A stretch of 37,367 bases of DNA, taken from Bacteroidales bacterium (GTDB lineage Bacteria; Bacteroidota; Bacteroidia; Bacteroidales; JAAYJT01). Below, piece after piece: positions 17,766 to 26,026 of the stretch. Location of the stretch: assembly GCA_012522795.1 (NCBI GenBank), contig JAAYJT010000010.1, positions 1 to 37,367 of the forward strand. Reading direction: 5' to 3'. The translations under genes were made by a program, and so were the position numbers. Position 1 is the stretch's first letter; every line of letters starts with the position of its first letter. The notes beneath the pieces are model-generated. The model was given only the letters and a program-made list of their open reading frames with translations. It did no database searches and was not told the DNA's origin.

Positions 17766-19745
17766 TCAATTTGAAAAGCCAAGTTTTATCATTGCCTGCT
17801 GAACTTCGGGTGCCGACATAAAAAGGTTCCAGCATAAAGCACTGCGATAATTCTCAATCATTATTATAACAGGTCCCTGATCAATTGCAATATAGGAACT
17901 AGCCCACCAGCCTTCATGTGGATTAAAAGCATCGTAAAAGCCATAAGGACCCCATAACTTATCACCCAAAATGTAATAAAAATGCCTAAGAGCCTGCATT
18001 GATTCTTCTGGGGTGAAAGGCATGGACGAAAGCGCAGCCGAAGGAGTAATAGTACCATTGTCTCTTGTTGGTTCGTGAACCTTATAGCCGGCAGGATCAT
18101 CGCTTGCTGTCAGCCCCCAGCAATCAGCACTGTAACCTGTATAGTTCTTCTGGTTCACAATACAATGCTGCCTGTTAATCAATGTATGACTTACATTCTG
18201 AACCCAGTAATTGGCATATTGATCAATGAGATTTATAGGATTTAAACCCAGGAAAGAATATTGAGCAAAGAAAAGAGGTCCTCCATAATCAAACCCGAGT
18301 GGCAACTGAATACCATAGAACGACTTACCATTAACAAAAAATGAAGAACCAGCCCATCCCTTATGGTAAACCTGAGCATCAATTGGAAATGTCTCAGAAG
18401 AGGCAGCCATGAAATAGGTTATCAGTGCTTCGTTATATCCTTTGATCTGCATATTTATATCCCAGCCATAATCTGGCGACCAGTGCCAGTAAAGCACATT
18501 TTGTCCGCCACGTGTATACCATGACCATTCAATGGTATTAAGCAGATTATTTATACTGGATATAAGAGCTTCTTCTGAATCATCATTGGGGTTCAGATAT
18601 TGCCTCACAGTGATCAGTCCAGCAGCAAGAAATGAGGTCTCAACAAGGTCGCCACCATTATCCTTAGTGCTGAACGGAATTATTTTTCCTGTTGATCCAT
18701 TTAGCCAATGAGGCCAGACACCATGAAAACGATCAGCAAAGGTTAAAAAATCAATAATTTTATTCAATCTTTCTATTCCCTGCCTCCTTGTTATAAAATT
18801 TCGTTCAATTCCGATAAGAATTGACATTAATCCAAAACCACTACCTCCAATAGTGACTGTTTCACCTGAAGAATTGCGTTCGCGAGCCAAACCACTGACG
18901 GGATGAGCAAAATCCCAAAAATATCTGAAGGTTTGCTGCTGAACCAGGGTTAACAATTCTTCATCACTTAACTGAGGCATTTTAACTGAGGGGTTCAGAC
19001 CGGTATAAAAATATATAAGGAAACCTTTAAATGAGAAGCCATTTTCCGCAACAAGATCAGGTGATATATGAAAAGAGTATTTTGAGTAATAATCCAGGTC
19101 TTCATTGTTTGTTATGGTAACTGTTGTGCCATCGGCTGACAGAGCTGCATCGAAATTCAAAGGAGGATAAAATGAAAAAGCATTCTTATATTGCTTAGGA
19201 TCAAGGCTATGAGAAAAATTAATTATAAGTTCAATACTGTTGTATGAAATATTTCTTAAATGCATATTCGAACTCAAAGCCAAACCATTAAGTGTGGCTG
19301 CAAGCAGTTTCAAAATTCCGGGTTCAGTTTTAAATTCATATTTTACTCCTGGGAAGTTTTCTTTTTTCGAACCTTTAAGCTCCCAGGTTATTTCAAGCAA
19401 ATAATCTGATTCATTAATTAATGGATTTGAGGGGGTTAAAATAATGGTTTTATTGTCGTCTGTATACTCAAATTCACAAGAAACCTTTTCATTATTCTGA
19501 ACACTGATAAGATAAATATTTTTTTTCGCGGAAGTGGTGTCAACAGCATTGGTAAATTCAATAAAAAATGAACTGTTAACGGGAATATCAGAGATCAATT
19601 GGGTATTTGATAAAATTATATCATCAGCTTTGACCCTGATCAGTTGTAATGTTTGCGCCGGATTGTCATTTTTGCCATTACACGACACCAATGCAATCAC
19701 AATCCAGCTTAACAGGTAAACTATATAACTGATCCCTGACTTCAT
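17766..19745 (-). CDS. GH144-type (PF10091) glucanase lipoprotein with two Ig-like domains
   Basis: A 659-residue lipoprotein (lipobox ALVSC, Cys22). Two Ig-like domains of the bacterial Big_5/SbsA type (about 35-143 and 148-250) precede a PF10091/GH144 toroid (about 258-655). Catalytic-domain landmarks are LIGIERNF, GVWPHWLNG, NGGDLVETSFLAAG (around Asp366), IKGYNEALITY (Glu439, presumed acid), YSADCWGLTASDDP, LSSMPFTPE and GFYDAFNPHEGWW. Family knowledge makes it an endo-beta-1,2-glucanase candidate. The Ig-like spacer after the lipid anchor is the arrangement used by surface enzymes that must reach away from the membrane, so this paralogue probably makes the first cuts and the shorter one (16292-17680) works inside. 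The gene starts right after the T-tract of a hairpin that separates it from the LamG gene, so its dose relative to susCD may be set by partial termination. Ends and start are clear. Confidence 0.88.
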   Translation of the reverse strand: MKSGISYIVYLLSWIVIALVSCNGKNDNPAQTLQLIRVKADDIILSNTQLISDIPVNSSFFIEFTNAVDTTSAKKNIYLISVQNNEKVSCEFEYTDDNKTIILTPSNPLINESDYLLEITWELKGSKKENFPGVKYEFKTEPGILKLLAATLNGLALSSNMHLRNISYNSIELIINFSHSLDPKQYKNAFSFYPPLNFDAALSADGTTVTITNNEDLDYYSKYSFHISPDLVAENGFSFKGFLIYFYTGLNPSVKMPQLSDEELLTLVQQQTFRYFWDFAHPVSGLARERNSSGETVTIGGSGFGLMSILIGIERNFITRRQGIERLNKIIDFLTFADRFHGVWPHWLNGSTGKIIPFSTKDNGGDLVETSFLAAGLITVRQYLNPNDDSEEALISSINNLLNTIEWSWYTRGGQNVLYWHWSPDYGWDINMQIKGYNEALITYFMAASSETFPIDAQVYHKGWAGSSFFVNGKSFYGIQLPLGFDYGGPLFFAQYSFLGLNPINLIDQYANYWVQNVSHTLINRQHCIVNQKNYTGYSADCWGLTASDDPAGYKVHEPTRDNGTITPSAALSSMPFTPEESMQALRHFYYILGDKLWGPYGFYDAFNPHEGWWASSYIAIDQGPVIIMIENYRSALCWNLFMSAPEVQQAMIKLGFSN

Positions 19746-19753
19746 AAACGCAT

Positions 19754-19789
19754 AAAAAAAGAAAGGAGAGGGGAATTAACCCGCTCTCC
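19754..19789 (-). terminator. Intrinsic terminator or attenuator inside the operon
   Basis: On the minus strand a GC-rich hairpin is followed by a run of T. The outer stem is GGAGAG/CTCTCC at 65-70 and 84-89 of block 19700, the inner GGG/CCC has one bulged base, and the loop is AATTAA. The T-run is TTTCTTTTTTT, reaching 19754. It follows the LamG lipoprotein stop by 26 bases and ends 8 bases before the GH144 start codon. No promoter-like TAnnTTTG lies between, so downstream genes probably depend on read-through. Structure seen; effect inferred. Confidence 0.75.
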
Positions 19790-19815
19790 TCCCCATTATT
19801 AACCAAAAACAAAAA

Positions 19816-21054
19816 TTAGGGTTTTTCTGACTCGTACATGAGGTCAATCTCTTTAGGTGTAAGAACTTTATGATAGATACGAATATCATCTAACTGACCT
19901 TTAAAATGGTTAGCCTCCGGGAAGTTATAACCGCCCCATGGTTCATTAGCCCACATTGTACCCTGGCGTGACTGAATAAATCCAAATGCAAGCTCGTTTA
20001 CAACATCAGGAGCAACACCTCCGTATTTCATACCTTTTACGGTACGTTTGGCATCACCATCAGGCCACAGATTAAAGTCGAAGCTCTTCATTTTCTCGCC
20101 ATTATAATACAAGATTCCACGTTTGCTTTCACCATCAAAAGTATATGTAATATGCAACCATTTGTCTTTCAGCATAGCTATCATGTCGTCAGGCTCAATA
20201 GATTTAGCAAAATCCCAGCCCTGAAAACCACCATTGCCATTATATTCAGCATTGCTTGGGAACCACATATCTTCTGCAGTAGTAGTACCATCTTCAAGTT
20301 CATATTGGATGGCGAATTTTGCACCATCAAAACCTCCGAACATTTCAAACTGAATACCATAAAATGCACCTAATCCCAGTACAAAATGTCCCTTTCCTGA
20401 GTCTTCAGCCTTAACCCAGAAAGAAATAGTAAATTTCTGTGTATTAACAAGCTGATCGCCATTGGGAACTTCAATGATACTTGTAGTACCATTAAATGCT
20501 GCAGCTTTTCCGGCATTAGCATTACGTGAATCAACATAGGTAATATCTATTGCAGCCGATGAGTTAAAAGCTCCGGTTTCGTCCTTACCATCGTTTTCAA
20601 ATTTCCAATGTGCTTTAACACCTGCAGGAGCAAAAGTTCCGATAGTAGTGAAGTTACGTTCAAATGCAGTTAGATATTTATCTGCCGTAGATTTCAATCC
20701 GGCTTTGAATATTAATAGGTATATGGCACCGGTACTCAAATCCACCTCTGGTTTAATGGTAATAGTCTTTCCTGAAACTGTTATATTCAGCGGAATATCA
20801 GTACCATCGTAATCCTGGGTAAGAGCAATGTTTGCGGCAATAGCAGTGGCAGGGTCAATATCAGTGCTAAATGTAGCAACGATAGTAGGATTTACAGGCA
20901 CATCATCCGGTGAAGTTGCCGCATTCAGATCTATGGTGCCGGCAACGAGAGTTGCAAGTGTAAGATCGGGGTCATCTTTCTTACATGAGCTTATAGCTAT
21001 TGTAAGAGCTAAAACTACGAGCCCAAGGCTCAAAAAAACATGATTACGTTTCAT
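19816..21054 (-). CDS. Surface LamG-domain lipoprotein, likely glycan-binding (SGBP)
   Basis: A 412-residue lipoprotein, third gene after susC and susD, the usual position of a surface glycan-binding protein. Lipobox AISSC (Cys24) is followed by KKDDPD, an acidic stretch of the kind that directs Bacteroidota lipoproteins to the outer surface. Residues about 45-138 form a Big_5/SbsA Ig-like domain (VPVNPTIVATFSTDIDP). Residues about 147-405 form a LamG/concanavalin A-like jelly roll (AHWKFENDGKDETG, FTISFWVKAED, FKGQLDDIRIYHKVLTPKEI). There is no obvious catalytic glutamate pair of GH16, so binding rather than hydrolysis is the better reading. The same Ig-like domain type occurs in the adjacent GH144 lipoprotein. 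Ligand specificity for beta-1,2-glucan is inferred from context only. Confidence 0.85.
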   Translation of the reverse strand: MKRNHVFLSLGLVVLALTIAISSCKKDDPDLTLATLVAGTIDLNAATSPDDVPVNPTIVATFSTDIDPATAIAANIALTQDYDGTDIPLNITVSGKTITIKPEVDLSTGAIYLLIFKAGLKSTADKYLTAFERNFTTIGTFAPAGVKAHWKFENDGKDETGAFNSSAAIDITYVDSRNANAGKAAAFNGTTSIIEVPNGDQLVNTQKFTISFWVKAEDSGKGHFVLGLGAFYGIQFEMFGGFDGAKFAIQYELEDGTTTAEDMWFPSNAEYNGNGGFQGWDFAKSIEPDDMIAMLKDKWLHITYTFDGESKRGILYYNGEKMKSFDFNLWPDGDAKRTVKGMKYGGVAPDVVNELAFGFIQSRQGTMWANEPWGGYNFPEANHFKGQLDDIRIYHKVLTPKEIDLMYESEKP

Positions 21055-21080
21055 AATTACAAAATTTAATTAAAAAAATA

Positions 21081-22577
21081 TTAAAAACTCCAATTTGGGT
21101 TCTGAGTTAAAGTTCCCTGCGATATATCTATTTCATTCTGAGGTATTGGAAGCAATTCGTGTTTGTCTTGAACAAATCCAAACGGTCCTAGTAACTGAGG
21201 AGCCTTACCGGTTCTGATAAGATCCCAGAAACGATGACCTTCAAGTGCAAGCTCTACACGACGTTCATGAAGTATCAAATCGCGTAATTGATTTTTATCA
21301 GTTGTTTTAACGTCAGGTAATATAGCATTATTGCCATGCCTTGCCCTAGCACGAACCCTGTTAAGATGCACCAGAGCCTGTGACGGCTTTCCATTTTCAT
21401 TCAAAACCTCAGCAGCCATCAGTAACACATCTGCAAAGCGGATCAGGCGGCGGTTATGACCAAACTGGGTATTGGTGGAAGTTCCAGGAATCCAGACTTT
21501 TCTGTTATAACATTCCACTTCAACGAGGTTTCCGTCTTCATCAAATGTTTGGTCAGGTGTAGTACCATCCCCTAAAATCAATACACCATCAATGACATCA
21601 CCAAGATCAATTATTGTTAATTTAAGGCGGGGATCACCTTCTTCAAAAGTTGCACGCAAATCAAGTGACGGGCGGTTAAAACCCCATCCACGGTTAGGGG
21701 TTCCACGAACACCCTGAGTATTGGCATACTGATTTCCGACAGCTCCAGAGCTTTCCATAGCACCAATCTCAAAAACTGATTCAACGCCATGTTCTCCGTT
21801 TTTACCATTAGCATCTTCGAAATCAGATTCAAGGTCATACTGATTTGAAAGGATTATTTCAAGTAAATATTTTTCTGCATTAACAAAATCATTTTTACCT
21901 GCATCATGGCGAAACATATAAACTTTAGACAATAATGCTTTTGCAGCCCCTTTTGTTGCCCTGCCAAGATCGGTAGCAGAGTATTCATTTTTTTCCGGAA
22001 GGTTTTCAATGGCAAACAACAAATCCTTTTCAATCAACTCGTAAACCTCATTAATCGAAGCACGTGGAAGTTTAAGTGGCGGCGAAGTAGTCTCCACTAT
22101 TGGCACACCACCGAATGCTCTTAGAAGATCAAAATAATACAGACCGCGTAAGAATTTAGCTTCACCGATATAGCGGTTCTTAAGTGTAGTGTTCATTCCA
22201 ATATCCGGAACCTTTTCAATAACTACATTGGCACGCTTAATACCCTGATACAATGATGCCCACCAACGATCAAGACCATCCTGAGTGGGTACATGGGTGA
22301 AATTGTCATAAGGTCCTAAAGTATTTAATTGATCAGCAGGGTTACTTCCTTTATGAGAATCGTCAGACATTATATCCAGAATAGGGTATCCGCCTGAATG
22401 ATAATGCCAGTTTCTTAGTGTGGAATAAGCAGCATTGGTAGCAAGAAGAGCATCAGCCGAATTAATAGGGAAACTTTCCTGTGTAAGCTGACCCTGAGGA
22501 CTAACTTCAAGAAAATCTTCACAAGCTGAAAACAATATGATACTGCTGAAAACTAAAATATAATATATTTTTTTCAT
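21081..22577 (-). CDS. susD: SusD/RagB family glycan-binding lipoprotein
   Basis: A 498-residue RagB/SusD protein, the substrate-binding lid of a SusCD outer-membrane importer. Lipoprotein signal with Cys19 in LFSAC, followed by EDFLEVSPQGQLT, which is the classic start of mature SusD proteins. The tetratricopeptide-like core includes EAKFLRGLYYFDLLRAFGG and a C-terminal half with RLIRFADVLLMAAEVLNENG and ERRVELALEGHRFWDLIRTG, all standard family signatures. It lies 12 bases downstream of susC and 26 bases upstream of the LamG lipoprotein gene, so the three are translated from one mRNA. The protein sits on the cell surface and closes over the SusC barrel. The glycan it recognises is inferred (beta-1,2-gluco-oligosaccharide) from the enzymes encoded downstream. 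Confidence 0.96.
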   Translation of the reverse strand: MKKIYYILVFSSIILFSACEDFLEVSPQGQLTQESFPINSADALLATNAAYSTLRNWHYHSGGYPILDIMSDDSHKGSNPADQLNTLGPYDNFTHVPTQDGLDRWWASLYQGIKRANVVIEKVPDIGMNTTLKNRYIGEAKFLRGLYYFDLLRAFGGVPIVETTSPPLKLPRASINEVYELIEKDLLFAIENLPEKNEYSATDLGRATKGAAKALLSKVYMFRHDAGKNDFVNAEKYLLEIILSNQYDLESDFEDANGKNGEHGVESVFEIGAMESSGAVGNQYANTQGVRGTPNRGWGFNRPSLDLRATFEEGDPRLKLTIIDLGDVIDGVLILGDGTTPDQTFDEDGNLVEVECYNRKVWIPGTSTNTQFGHNRRLIRFADVLLMAAEVLNENGKPSQALVHLNRVRARARHGNNAILPDVKTTDKNQLRDLILHERRVELALEGHRFWDLIRTGKAPQLLGPFGFVQDKHELLPIPQNEIDISQGTLTQNPNWSF

Positions 22578-22589
22578 AATCGCGAATTT

Positions 22590-25500
22590 TTAAAATGTAA
22601 TATTCAAACCAAAGGAGTAAACTGCCGAAATGGGATAAATTCCATTATCAATACCGTTTGACAATACATCATAACTGCCTATTTCAGGAGTATAGCCAGT
22701 GTATTTGGTAAATGTAAACATATTTGTCCCTTTTAGATAAACCCTAACCTGCTGCATAGTAAGCTTCTTAGAAACATTTGCCGGAAGCGTATATCCTATA
22801 ATTAATGTACGCATTCTGATAAAAGAACCATTTTGAATAAACCTGTCAGAAGGTGTATAATTATATCCTCCGAACGAAGCTCTGGGTTCTGTATTTGATG
22901 TTTCAGGACCAGTCCAGCGGTTCCAGACACTTTTTTCAAAATTATAAGGATCTGGTCTGACAGCATCCTTACCATTAAAGATCTTATTTCCGGTTTGTCC
23001 ATGAATATCCATTGAAAGATCAAAAGCTTTATAAGCAAACTCAAAGTTCAATCCAAAAATAAATTTAGGAATCGGCGATCCGATGAAAGTTCTGTCAAGT
23101 CCGGTAATTCGCTTATCTCCGTCAACATCCACAAAGCGCAGGTCACCAACCTCAGCCAGTGATGAATGTGGATAGGCATTTAGTTCATCCTGATTCTGGA
23201 AAATACCATCAGTAATATAACCATAAAAAGCTCCGATTGGCAGTCCAATTCTGCTTAATGTAATCGGTTGTCCGTTAGCAAGATAACCACCTATCAACAC
23301 TGAATCTACACCACTTGATCCTCCTATTTCAAGGACTTCGTTATGAATAGTAGTTCCGAGCAACCCCACGCTATAACTAAAATCTCTGATTTTCTCGCGC
23401 CAGCGGATATTAAACTCAAAACCACTGTTAAGAATCGAAGCTGCATTATAACGAACACGTTGCCCCTGCCCGTTACCAATATGCCCGGGAGTGGATAACT
23501 CTACAAGAATATCATCGGTTACTCTGCGATAATAGTCAAATTCTCCAGTTAGTTTGTTGTTCAGAACCCCAGCTTCAAGTCCTATATCGGTTTGGGTAGT
23601 ACTTTCCCATTTCAAATCCGGATTTCCGCTTTTGAAATAACTCGCTGCTGGAAAAGAAGCATCCGGATTTGACAAGATCACAAGAAGATCGGACTGAACT
23701 CTTGCAAAGCGATCGAAATACAATATTTTCTCATTACCTATTATCCCCCAGCTTGCCCTAAGCTTCAGGTTCGAAATTAAGGGAATCTTCTGCATAAACT
23801 GCTCATTTACAATATTCCATCCCAGAGCAAAAGAAGGAAAGTTTGAAAACCGGTTTTCTTTGCTGAATTTTGATGATCCGTCACGGCGAAAAGTAATAGT
23901 ACCAATATAACGATTGTCGAAAGTATAATTAGCTCTGAACAGATACGATATCATTGAATAATAGAGATTGGCGTCAACACCGTTAAAAATGCTTTGTAAC
24001 ATATTGATGTTATTTGATTCATCAATAATGTAAGGTGGTTCAATATACCAAAAATTCTCATTATCGCGTATCACATTTTGTCCTGCAAAGCTAATCTCTT
24101 CCGAGCGAGTTCTCTGCATAGTAAAACCTGCAACAGCATTTATGTTATGTTTATCAATACGCTTATCCCACGAAGCTGTGTTTTCCCACAACCAGCTCAT
24201 ATTCTCAGTATTACCTTTTGAAATATCGCTAAATTCATTGTATTGCTGCGAAGCTGTACCATCAGGGTTATAAACAGTATAAGCAGGTGTAAAAGCTTTA
24301 AACTTATTAAATGAAGCATCAATACCAAAACTTGATTTCAGGGTAATGTCTTCAAGTGGGTTAGCTTCTGCAAAAATATTTCCTACACCCCTGATGCCAC
24401 TGCGGAAATTATTGGAGTATGCCAGATCAGCAAGAGGATTACCAACATTATAAACAACACCAAAGCTTCCATCTTCATAATAAGGCTTTAGCAAAGGTTG
24501 TGCACGATAAACTGAGTATGTGACATTTGGTGCATTTCGCTGTTCGTAAGGTGCCAAAGTAATATTATTACCTAGCTTGAAGTACTTCGATAAATTATAA
24601 GTGTTATTGAGTTTCAATGTTATACGTTGATAATTTGATTTTGGTACTATACCATCCTGCTGATATAATCCTATTCCCACGTAATATTGCGAAACATTGG
24701 TAGCACCGGTTATTGACAACTGATGATTCTGCACAGGGGCTGTTCTGAATACAAGGTTCTGCCAGTCGGTATTAGGAACAGCATCTACATTATTGTATGA
24801 ACCGGGTCGGATTTCATTTGAGATGATTGCAAATTCACGTCCGTTGAGCAGATCTATCTTTTTAGCAAGCTTTTGAATGCCATATTCGCTTGAAAAAGCA
24901 AAAACCGGCTTCTCCTGCCCAACCGAACCTGTTTTTGTTTGTATGAGAATAACACCATTAGCACCCCGTGAGCCGTAAATCGCAGTTGCTGACGCATCTT
25001 TCAATACTTCCATAGATGCTATATCTGCTGAATTTAAAAATGATATATCATCGAGGATAACACCATCAACAACAAATATTGGTAAGGAATTATTGAATGT
25101 TCCAACCCCCCTGATTCTCACTGCTACACCTGATCCAGGAGCCCCTGATGTTGTTGTTACCTGAACACCGGTTACTTTTCCCTGCAAGGCTTTTTCCGGA
25201 TGTATAGCAGTGATTTTACCTATATCTTCAGATTTAAGAGAACTGACAGCACCGGTCAAATCACTTTTCCTTACTGTTCCATATCCAATAACCACAATTT
25301 CTTCAAGAGTGGTGCTACTTAGCTGTAATACAATACTAAAGTTTTGCTGGGTTCCAATAATTATTTCCTGATCCTGATATCCGATAAATGAAAATACTAA
25401 TGTTCGGTCATCAGGCTGGATTTCCATCTTAAAATTACCATCAATATCAGTTGTAGTTCCCCTGTTAGTACCTTTTATCCAAACATTAACTCCCGGTAAA

Positions 25501-25643
25501 GTTTCACCATTATCTGAAGCAGTAACCTTCCCGGAAATAACCTTTTGGGCAAATACACCAACAGCCGAAAGAAACAAAAACAGCATCAATGGTATTAAAC
25601 GTCGGAAAATTTGGTTTGTAAAATTGTTTATTTTCATAAGCAT
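22590..25643 (-). CDS. susC: SusC/RagA TonB-dependent outer-membrane importer
   Basis: A 1017-residue TonB-dependent receptor. Signal peptide about 1-33 (ends VGVFAQ). A carboxypeptidase-regulatory-like domain (about 34-115: ISGKVTASDNGETLPGVNV) is followed by the SusC-type motif LEEIVVIGYGTVRKSDLTG. The plug comes next (GVQVTTTSGAPGSGVAVRIR, IYGSRGANGVILI), then a long 22-strand barrel ending in the aromatic terminal residue (LNITF). No N-terminal extension for anti-sigma contact (STN domain) is present, so it does not look like a sigma/anti-sigma transducer. It is the first gene of the operon, with a well-matched Bacteroidota promoter about 100 bases upstream. ATG at 25643 or 25637 may be used. 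It imports oligosaccharides across the outer membrane with SusD; substrate inferred from context. Confidence 0.96.
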   Translation of the reverse strand: MLMKINNFTNQIFRRLIPLMLFLFLSAVGVFAQKVISGKVTASDNGETLPGVNVWIKGTNRGTTTDIDGNFKMEIQPDDRTLVFSFIGYQDQEIIIGTQQNFSIVLQLSSTTLEEIVVIGYGTVRKSDLTGAVSSLKSEDIGKITAIHPEKALQGKVTGVQVTTTSGAPGSGVAVRIRGVGTFNNSLPIFVVDGVILDDISFLNSADIASMEVLKDASATAIYGSRGANGVILIQTKTGSVGQEKPVFAFSSEYGIQKLAKKIDLLNGREFAIISNEIRPGSYNNVDAVPNTDWQNLVFRTAPVQNHQLSITGATNVSQYYVGIGLYQQDGIVPKSNYQRITLKLNNTYNLSKYFKLGNNITLAPYEQRNAPNVTYSVYRAQPLLKPYYEDGSFGVVYNVGNPLADLAYSNNFRSGIRGVGNIFAEANPLEDITLKSSFGIDASFNKFKAFTPAYTVYNPDGTASQQYNEFSDISKGNTENMSWLWENTASWDKRIDKHNINAVAGFTMQRTRSEEISFAGQNVIRDNENFWYIEPPYIIDESNNINMLQSIFNGVDANLYYSMISYLFRANYTFDNRYIGTITFRRDGSSKFSKENRFSNFPSFALGWNIVNEQFMQKIPLISNLKLRASWGIIGNEKILYFDRFARVQSDLLVILSNPDASFPAASYFKSGNPDLKWESTTQTDIGLEAGVLNNKLTGEFDYYRRVTDDILVELSTPGHIGNGQGQRVRYNAASILNSGFEFNIRWREKIRDFSYSVGLLGTTIHNEVLEIGGSSGVDSVLIGGYLANGQPITLSRIGLPIGAFYGYITDGIFQNQDELNAYPHSSLAEVGDLRFVDVDGDKRITGLDRTFIGSPIPKFIFGLNFEFAYKAFDLSMDIHGQTGNKIFNGKDAVRPDPYNFEKSVWNRWTGPETSNTEPRASFGGYNYTPSDRFIQNGSFIRMRTLIIGYTLPANVSKKLTMQQVRVYLKGTNMFTFTKYTGYTPEIGSYDVLSNGIDNGIYPISAVYSFGLNITF

Positions 25644-25745
25644 ATTTTATTTGGTTCTGAATTATTGAACTCTTAGATAATAAGTTACAGATATGTAACT
25701 GGTAAATATCACTTGATTAAATAACAAAAATCTGAAATAAGATTG

Positions 25746-25776
25746 CAAAATTAAGATTATTATAAGCTGAAAGCAA
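25746..25776 (-). promoter_or_regulatory. Promoter of the susC operon (Bacteroidota sigma-ABfr type)
   Basis: On the minus strand a TTG (-33 element, 25776-25774) is followed after 20 bases by TAATTTTG (-7 element, 25753-25746). This matches the known consensus TTG-N19/21-TAnnTTTG. The start site would be near 25739, leaving a leader of roughly 95 bases before the susC ATG. The leader shows no Shine-Dalgarno sequence, as usual in this phylum. Confidence 0.7.
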
Positions 25777-25874
25777 TAAAAATATCACTATTGTCCGGTA
25801 AAGGTATAAAATAATTTTCACTTTTTTAATTAGCTGATAATCAATAACAATATTTACTATTTTTCATTTTTCTC

Positions 25875-25902
25875 AAAAACAAGCCTCCTCAAAAAGAGTA
25901 GG
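25875..25902 (-). terminator. Possible terminator after the orphan gene
   Basis: Read on the minus strand: a 7-bp stem with one mismatch (CCTACTC/GAGGAGG, plus-strand arms 25896-25902 and 25884-25890), a TTTTT loop, then CTTG and TTTTT. It lies about 125 bases after the stop of the orphan gene and just upstream of the susC promoter. That is where a terminator insulating the two transcripts would be expected. Weak stem, so modest confidence. Confidence 0.35.
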
Positions 25903-26026
25903 TTGCCTCGCTAATTCGATTTTTTTTGCCAGCCTCTATCTGGATTTTCGGGGAAAAATAGCATATGAATGTAATTGAACAAGTGAATTCTGTACTTCAG
26001 CCTGCCTTGCGTTTAAGCCCTGATTA

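Larger units (their letters stand above)
25644..26026. other. Intergenic region between orphan gene and susC
   Basis: 383 bases without a gene. It contains the susC leader and promoter (25746-25776), a strongly AT-rich stretch (about 25780-25875) upstream of the promoter where a regulator could bind, a weak terminator-like hairpin (25875-25902), and about 120 bases of otherwise featureless sequence up to the orphan gene stop. I see no small reading frame worth calling, no tRNA and no clear repeat. Confidence 0.7.

Noticed and set aside
16292-19745. Reading the two PF10091 proteins as starch glucoamylases
   Set aside because: The glycoamylase name is historical. No GH13, GH97 or GH31 enzyme is present, and the GH94/GH3/GH35 partners are beta-specific. 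GH144-type beta-1,2-glucanase fits better.
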